From Dentipellis sp. KUC8613 (Eukaryota; Basidiomycota; Agaricomycetes; Russulales; Hericiaceae), in contig NSJX01000092.1 in NCBI GenBank assembly GCA_002286715.1, positions 20,496-37,700 on the forward strand: a DNA stretch of 17,205 nt, in the 5' to 3' direction. The translations under genes and the position numbers were made by a program. Shown here one piece after another: positions 9,931 to 17,205 of this stretch (position 1 is its first letter; each line of letters starts with the position of its first letter). The notes beneath the pieces are model-generated. The model was given only the letters and a program-made list of their open reading frames with translations. It was not told the origin of the DNA and did not search any database.

Positions 9931-11636
9931 ATGGCGGCGTCCCCTGGACCTGGCGTGCGTCGGGCTCCCCTCTCTCAGTCTCACCCCCTGTCTCACTCTT
10001 CCGCTCACTCCCCGACTCTCTCCTTTTCCTCCCGCCGCCATCCCTCCATGTCCTCCCATGCGCTCCCTGTCCCCGTCGACCCGCCCCTCTCCAACACACG
10101 CAGCCCGCGCTCAGCCTGGGACACGTGGTCTGTCCTCACGTCACGCAGACGCAAGTGGCTGCTCGCATCCCTTCTCCTCGTCGGCGCGCTCTTCCTCCTC
10201 TTCTCCCAGTCGCGTCTTGACACAGATCAACGCGTCTGCCTCGACCCTCTCGACCTTCAAGCCCTCCATGCAGTCCCAACCGCGCCCCCCACCACTGTCA
10301 CAGTCTCCGCAACAGTCGCCGTAACTGTCACCGCACCACCTGCTGTCCAGACACATGTTATCTCCCAGGAGACCCCATCCGTCGAGCCTATTGTCTTCGG
10401 CCTCATAATGTGGTCATTGCCTTCTGCAATTGAGGGCGCTATATTGCTAAAGGTATGTGCCATGCTTTCTGTCCGCAGGCACCACCGTCATACAACCCTA
10501 GTCTGCCATCATGTATACTTCACGACCACTAGAATTTCACGTCGTCTGTGATGATACCAGCGAGGCATATCTCTCACAGAGACTCGCGCTCCTCACCCAC
10601 CCTGTTCACAATATCACCGTTCGCTTCTACAGGCCATCCTGGCAGAGCATGGTCGATCGAATAGACCGCGACAGCACTATCAAGACCAATCATCTTGCCG
10701 GCGTCCGTGAGTTACTTCGTTATCCCCCTCCCAACTGTCCTGACTCTACTTGCAGCCGGCCTCATGAAGCTCTTCCTCCATGAAATTTTCCCGGACCAAG
10801 TGACAAAAGCCATCTACGTCGACACGGACGCGTTTTTTCTTACGGACCCTGTCCTCCTCTGGAACCGCTTCGCGACTATGAATGACACCGTGGCCATTTC
10901 CATGCCCACGCACCCAGACCAGGCTGCCCCGCAGTGGCACGACGCGAACAAGATCTGCTCGTGCATCATGCTGCTCAATTTTGAGCGCCTCCGAAACATG
11001 CGCCTCATGGACTCGGTCATCTATCGCGATGACGATAGCGGGCTCTTCCCGCCCGCATTATCGCCACCCACCTTCGAGGCCCTTTTCGGCCCAACCGATT
11101 CCGAAGGCCACTTCGAGAACGGCGGCCTAGGGGACCAGGAATACTTCTGGGCCATCGTCAAGGGCCGCCCAGACATCTTCGAGCACCTGCCTTACGACTG
11201 GGAAGTATCAAGCTGTCTACTTGACATGTACGGCACGCGGATAGGGCAAGACGACGCTACCATGGACGAAGAGCGCGCGCATATGGTGCACGTCTATCAG
11301 ACGCCACACGAACACCAAGTCATCTTGCCGAAATTGGTGCACTTGTACGTCCTCTCGTGCCTGTTAGCTGTAGCCTCCCCACGCGGCTAACAATTCCGTG
11401 CCTTATCTCACAGCAACTGCCTCTTCGGCGTCGACGTGTACTTTGAATGGGACGGCTGGTACGATCCTGAGAATACCCTCACCGCGAACTGGGGCTCCGC
11501 CCTCGACTATCACGTCGGCATAAAATGGATATGGCTCAACCGCGGCCACGGAAAGGTGGATGTAGCCACCATCATGGACCCACTCTTCTCGGACCAGCGC
11601 TTCGCGCGATGGCGCGAGCAGACCGCGTCGACATGA
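9931..11636 (+). CDS. Type II membrane glycosyltransferase, GT8 / LARGE-like
   Basis: It is probably a Golgi glycosyltransferase using a nucleotide sugar; donor and acceptor cannot be read from sequence. Four exons: 9931-10452, 10502-10706, 10756-11344 and 11414-11636, introns 49, 49 and 69 nt, total 1539 nt, 512 residues. The Ser/Pro-rich cytosolic N-terminus is followed by a basic-flanked signal anchor at about 76-92 (WLLASLLLVGALFLLF) and a Thr/Val-rich stem (about 110-150). The catalytic domain starts near IVFGLIMWSLPSAIEGAILL, with MYTSRPLEFHVVCDD, GLMKLFLHEIFP, the metal-binding DxD in YVDTDAFFLTDP (D265, D267), and GGLGDQEYFW. These match the GT8 half of LARGE-type enzymes; no second GT49-like domain follows. 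The first ATG was chosen because it is in frame with the anchor; M40 (ATG 10048) is a possible alternative start. It is convergent with PFKFB. Confidence 0.85.
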
Positions 11637-11851
11637 GTTTTCGGCTTCTTAGAGATACATTCACCCCCACGCTATCTCCCGACTAATATTTGCGGATCCG
11701 GATCTATGGACAGTCAAGCCCAGATGATGACTTGTTGCGATTGCTATATAGGCGTGTTCGATGGAGTGATGATTGTGATTGCTAGAAGTACATGTGCTTT
11801 GCTGTTGATATGTCACCATAATTCCTGTATCCTTCCTTGCAGGCATCAGGC
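11637..11851. other. Convergent intergenic region, glycosyltransferase / PFKFB
   Basis: The 215-bp stretch between two stop codons must hold both 3' UTRs. It is moderately AT-rich; no gene or repeat was seen. Confidence 0.4.
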
Positions 11852-14153
<2,302 letters not shown>

Positions 14154-14158
14154 GACAT

Positions 14159-14316
14159 GTAAGAGCTGCAACTATCACTGGCTGGTTTGGCTCTCGATAG
14201 ATTGCAATATGTTATTGTTCTTTGGGAGAGGGGAGTGAACGAGGACGATGTCGGAGTAAAAGAATAGGAGCTCCTAGAAGAGGATGTAACGGCGGCTACA
14301 ACTGAAGAAACTAGGA
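14159..14316. promoter_or_regulatory. PFKFB upstream region
   Basis: The 158 bp between the PFKFB start and the minisatellite should contain its 5' UTR and part of its promoter. Read on the minus strand it has pyrimidine-rich runs (TCCTCTTCT, CTCCCCTCTCCC). No TATA box or named factor site was recognised. Confidence 0.35.
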
Positions 14317-14523
14317 AACCCAATTATTGAAACTGAAATCCAAACATCGAAATCGAAACCTCAATATTGAAATCACAGCCCAATAACCGAAATTGAAACC
14401 CAATAATCGAGATTGAGATCCAGGATCCAATAACCGAAATCAGAATCCAATAATCGAAATTGTAACCCAGTAACCAAAATTGAAACCTGATTACCGAAAT
14501 CAAAATCTGGTTACTACGAACAA
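14317..14523. repeat. Minisatellite, 20-bp unit, about ten copies
   Basis: The unit is close to AACCCAATAACCGAAATTGA. Copies can be laid out at 20-bp steps from 14317 to 14416 and from 14424 to 14523, with a 7-bp extra piece (GATCCAG) between them. Copies differ at 2-7 positions, mostly transitions, and the last one (14504-14523) is the most worn. It lies about 160 bp upstream of the PFKFB start. Confidence 0.9.
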
Positions 14524-14562
14524 AAACTCAACTACCAAATTTTACATCAGGAAAAACCTCCT

Positions 14563-14632
14563 GTCTAATTATCTGCTAATTAGATGGATATCTGGGGTCT
14601 GCTAATTATTGCCTAATTAGCAGACAATTAGA
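14563..14632. repeat. Nested AT-rich inverted repeats, with a perfect 12-bp hairpin
   Basis: GTCTGCTAATTA at 14597-14608 and TAATTAGCAGAC at 14614-14625 form a perfect 12-bp stem with a TTGCC loop. A further copy, GTCTAATTATCTGCTAATTAG at 14563-14583, is close to the reverse complement of 14613-14632. All are permutations of CTAATTAG and GTCTGC words. It could be the end of a small non-autonomous transposon (MITE), but no element boundary or target-site duplication was identified. Confidence 0.7.
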
Positions 14633-14789
14633 TGTCACATAAGAATGATATTTCATAGACAGTGTAGTAGGTATATATATAGGAATGAGCATAGCATTGG
14701 CTATATATAGTAATGTAGGTCTGTCAGTAAAGCTGTTTCATCTGAAAAAACATACATAGATATATCACAGCCCTACGGGCATTACCTGG
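14633..14789. other. AT-rich spacer without gene
   Basis: The stretch holds short TA runs (GTATATATATAGG near 14671 and GGCTATATATAG near 14699, which could pair). Nothing else was recognised. Confidence 0.35.
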
Positions 14790-15292
14790 TCTCACAGCAT
14801 ACAAGTGCAGAATTTCCCAACCTGGAAAAGCATGGGAAAAGGCATACATAATTGTATCACTTTTACTAGAAATTTCTGTGTTCAAAAGACCAAAGAAACC
14901 AATAACTATGCTACCTGTATCCCCGTTCGGGAAAGTCATTTGTAAGAGGAAAACCCTTTCGGGTGAGAAAGGGCCAAAAAAAGGAGGAGAAAGGTTTCTC
15001 TTTCATTTGACTTTTCCACAACAAAGGAAATGTTTTTCATTTACAAGCTCGTAATGATTTGGGAAAAGTCTAAAGATAAACAATCCCAAAGCTTTTACAT
15101 AGACTTTTCCTGGCCTGAATGCAACAAACATCTCACTCAGTTTTACGGGATATGGGAGTCTGTGGCATGGTTATTAGTTTCTTTGGTCTTTTCGAACGGA
15201 GAAATTTCTAGTAAAAGTGATACAATTACGCATGCCATTTCCCATGCTTTTCCGGGTCAGGAAATTCTGAACTTGTATATATGCTGTGTCTC
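14790..15292. mobile_element. Fold-back repeat with arms of about 140 bp (putative non-autonomous element)
   Basis: The reverse complement of 14790-14925 aligns by eye with 15145-15292, with long exact blocks such as TTTCTTTGGTCTTTT, GAAATTTCTAGTAAAAGTGA, TTTCCCATGCTTTTCC and GGAAATTCTG. The arms flank a spacer of about 219 bp. Both arms are open in the matching frame, reading GEISSKSDTI or TEISSKSDTI, then SHAFPG and EIL, as if the arm came from an old coding sequence. The spacer holds a hairpin at 14954-14973 (CCCTTTC/GAAAGGG) and further GACTTTTCC/GGAAAAGTC words. No transposase, clear terminal repeat or target-site duplication was found, so element boundaries are uncertain. Confidence 0.6.
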
Positions 15293-15480
15293 GAGTGCGA
15301 CGGTCGTTTACAAGCCTGAGGGTTACTTTTACCTAATAATATTTTATCTATGCTCCCGCGCCGGGAGCCTTTCACTGCCGTTTGTCTGTGTACGGAAGGC
15401 GCTCAGTGGACATCTGGTCACCACAACCCCTGCATCTGAAAAAAGCTAAATTTTTATAGCAAGGGGCCCAATTATCTGGA
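15293..15480. other. Non-coding spacer with one GC-rich palindrome
   Basis: At 15352-15368 the sequence GCTCCCG-CGC-CGGGAGC is a perfect 7-bp stem in otherwise mixed DNA. No gene was recognised; the open frame that runs in from the fold-back arm ends at 15449. Confidence 0.35.
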
Positions 15481-15650
15481 CTATGGTAGCTATGGAATGA
15501 GTGGTCAACTATGGAGGGTTCCATAGCAGCCATAGCAGCCATAGATAGCCATGTTATTCCATAGGTCCCATAGGTTCTAGTCAAGTGCTCATAGTACACA
15601 TAGCATATATATTGAATGTTTTATGCTATGGTGTCTATATGAACAACATA
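15481..15650. repeat. CTATGG/CCATAG repeat cluster with hairpin
   Basis: CTATGG occurs three times on the left side and CCATAG at least four times on the right, so the cluster folds on itself. CTATGGTAGCTATGGAA at 15481-15497 pairs at 15 of 17 positions with 15519-15535. A further CTATGG lies near 15621. The words resemble the CTACCATAG motif of the modules at both window ends, suggesting a related repeat family. Confidence 0.6.
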
Positions 15651-15769
15651 GTGATGACTACAAGATTTTCAATCTACAAAGAACAAGCAAAAAATGCAAA
15701 AAAAAGCTTATAATATTATCATAGTGTACATAAACATCAATATGTAGGTGCAAGACAGGTGCAAGGGTG

Positions 15770-16440
15770 CACCAAGCTAGGGCACGACACCGGCACGAGA
15801 GCATGACACTGGCAGTGCAAATAGGGGGTGAACAGGCACGCAACTGGCGCGACGCAGCGCGAGGGGCACGGAGATTGCGACAGCACGATGGGCGCGACGG
15901 TGCGGGTGGCACGACGGGCGCGCGAGGGGACGACGGTGGCGCGAGGGCCCAGAGGGGCACGGAGGCGGCGACGGCACGACGGGCGCGATGGCGCGAAGGC
16001 GGCAACAGGCACGATGGGTGCACGATGGGCGCGACGGATGCGCGAGGGGGGCGACGGCTGCACAACGGCCGAAAGGGGCATGGAGGTGCCGACGGCATGA
16101 CAGATGCGACGGCGCGAGCAGCGCGACGGGCGTGATGGGCGCGCGACGGGCGCGAGGGTCGAGTGGGGCAAGGCGGCAACGGGTGCGATGGTGCGAGCGG
16201 CGTGACGGGCGTGAGATGGGCACGCGACGGGCCAACAATGGGGCAATGACGAGGCGAGGGCATGACGGGGGCAACACGGGGGCGACGGGGCGACAGGGGG
16301 GCGAGGGGCACGACACGGGAACGACGGGCGCGAGGGGCGAGAGGGGCGCGAGGGGCGCGAGGGGCGCGACACGGGCGCGGCCACAGAGGCGGGGAGGGCA
16401 CGAGAAGGGCGCGAGGGGTGGCACGGGCGGGCGCAGTAGT
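15770..16440. repeat. Long G-rich, T-poor satellite-like array
   Basis: About 670 bp are built of degenerate words such as GGGCGCGACGG, GCGCGAGGGGC and GGCACGACGG, with very few T residues on the plus strand. Around 16320-16375 the unit tightens to about 10 bp (GAGGGGCGCG repeated). Lack of T explains why several frames on both strands stay open for hundreds of codons, giving Ala/Arg/Pro/Ser-only peptides. Runs of GGGG at short spacing suggest G-quadruplex potential. Periodicity was judged by eye. Confidence 0.75.
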
Positions 16441-16990
16441 AGCGGAGGACGAGCTGAACGGGGCAGCGCTCGAGCTGCACCAATACCTAGCAAGTCTGAC
16501 GGACTGGCAGCGCAGCAAGTCCGTAGACCAACTCAACAGTATGTTCGAATTCACTCCCCTCTCCGAATGCATGGTCTCACTGCCGATTACCCCTCCCATT
16601 CAAGCATCTGAAGCACCCCCTTCACGTTACAAGCACCTTCCCTTCCGCAGGCATTGACCTATTCCACCGCTGTTCCTCCCACGCGCCTGCCTCCTCTCCT
16701 CGACTCTCACCATCAGCTACTTCTGGATCGACCGCTCGAATGTCTTCGCACGCGACATGCAGCAGAGCACCGACGTGTTCCTCAAGTTTGCTCCAGAGCC
16801 CCTCGTATCATAGAGCAACACGTTTACCGACCAGGAGCGGGAGGATTGGCGGCATGAGGTATGCCCCAAGTTCTGTCCCATCTACTCACCCGCCCTGTAC
16901 TGGCCGTCCGAGGCCCGGTTCCTCCATGTTCATCAGGAAAACGCGTCATCCGGCCCGTACAAGCCGGCGATCAACCATAGCTGTGCCTGA
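16441..16990 (+). pseudogene. Unrecognised coding remnant with in-frame stop
   Basis: Just after the satellite the plus strand reads like ordinary protein: AEDELNGAALELHQYLAS and VDQLNSMFEFTPL (about 16441-16573). The same frame resumes after TGA 16655-16657 as LTISYFWIDRSNVFARD, then FLKFAPEPL. It crosses a TAG at 16811-16813 and continues as FTDQEREDWRHE, FCPIYSPALYWPSEARFLHV and SGPYKPAINH to TGA 16988-16990. A 77-nt intron at 16574-16650 (GTCTCA...CCGCAG) is possible but joins to another frame. I do not recognise the family. The mixture of protein-like text, stops and frame conflict suggests decay. Its last about 60 bases belong to the dispersed CTAC/GTAG-module homology. Confidence 0.4.
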
Positions 16991-17125
16991 TCTACCGGCA
17001 TCTATGGTAGTGCCATCGGCGCTACCCGTAGAGCTTGGGAGTTTGTCAAAAGACTGTACGTAGCTACCCAGTAGAGATCATATATCTACCATAGTAGCGT
17101 GTAGCTCTCAGTAGACTATGGTAGA
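16931..17125. repeat. CTAC/GTAG-rich dispersed repeat, right copy (inverted)
   Basis: Positions 16931-17035 match the reverse complement of 118-221, starting with CATCAGGAAAACGCGTCATC and including TCTACCGGCATCTATGGTAG and CTACCCGTAGAGCT. Beyond 17035 the CTAC/GTAG-rich text continues to about 17125 (CTACCATAG at 17086, GACTATGGTAG at 17114), with looser similarity to the left copy. The last 80 bases of the window show nothing recognisable. Confidence 0.7.
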
Positions 17126-17205
17126 AGGTCAGAGCAGGCTGAGCAACAATGGAGATTGTATGAGTCTAAACAAACATAGAACACAAGGTGCACAAGAATT
17201 ATCAA

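Noticed and set aside
14317..14523. CRISPR-like array
   Set aside because: Units are contiguous 20-bp tandem copies without spacers, in a eukaryotic context.
15658..16599. 313-codon minus-strand open frame, and long frames on both strands over the satellite
   Set aside because: They arise because the tract has almost no T on the plus strand; the peptides are Ala/Pro/Arg/Ser low complexity in every frame.

Overview
The window looks like nuclear DNA of a filamentous fungus, most likely an Agaricomycete (Basidiomycota). The genes are GC-rich and split by many short introns of about 40-71 nt with GT...AG ends and CTNAN-like branch sites. A DUF6589-type gene, a family expanded in mushroom-forming fungi, sits beside them. 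Species cannot be told from the sequence. All gene names below come from reading motifs in spliced translations; no database search was run.

Layout. Positions 1-970 are repeat-rich and AT-rich, with no convincing gene. A broken DUF6589 gene lies on the minus strand at 970-2764. Five conserved eukaryotic genes follow: a TXNL1/Txl1-like thioredoxin-PITH protein (3061-4313, +), a Hook-family dynein/endosome adaptor (4655-7890, +), a polynucleotide 5'-kinase/3'-phosphatase (9806-8152, -), a type II membrane glycosyltransferase of GT8/LARGE-like type (9931-11636, +), and a bifunctional 6-phosphofructo-2-kinase/fructose-2,6-bisphosphatase (14153-11852, -). I could resolve exon structures for all five; each spliced length is a multiple of three with the expected catalytic motifs intact. 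From 14317 to the end the DNA is accessory: a 20-bp minisatellite, AT-rich hairpins, a fold-back repeat, a T-poor G-rich satellite, an unrecognised decayed coding remnant, and a CTAC/GTAG-rich module. That module recurs in inverted orientation at the left end of the window.

How the parts relate. The five core genes do ordinary and unrelated jobs: redox/proteasome link, vesicle transport, DNA end repair, Golgi glycosylation and glycolytic control. There is no sign that they form a pathway or cluster. PNKP and the glycosyltransferase share a 124-bp divergent promoter; HOOK/PNKP and glycosyltransferase/PFKFB are convergent pairs with short shared 3' regions. The interest of the window is in its flanks, where several unrelated repeat families and gene fragments pile up around a compact conserved block. 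I found no convincing new biological system; the strongest unexplained structures are the inverted end modules, the fold-back repeat, and the inverted duplication at the broken end of the DUF6589 gene.
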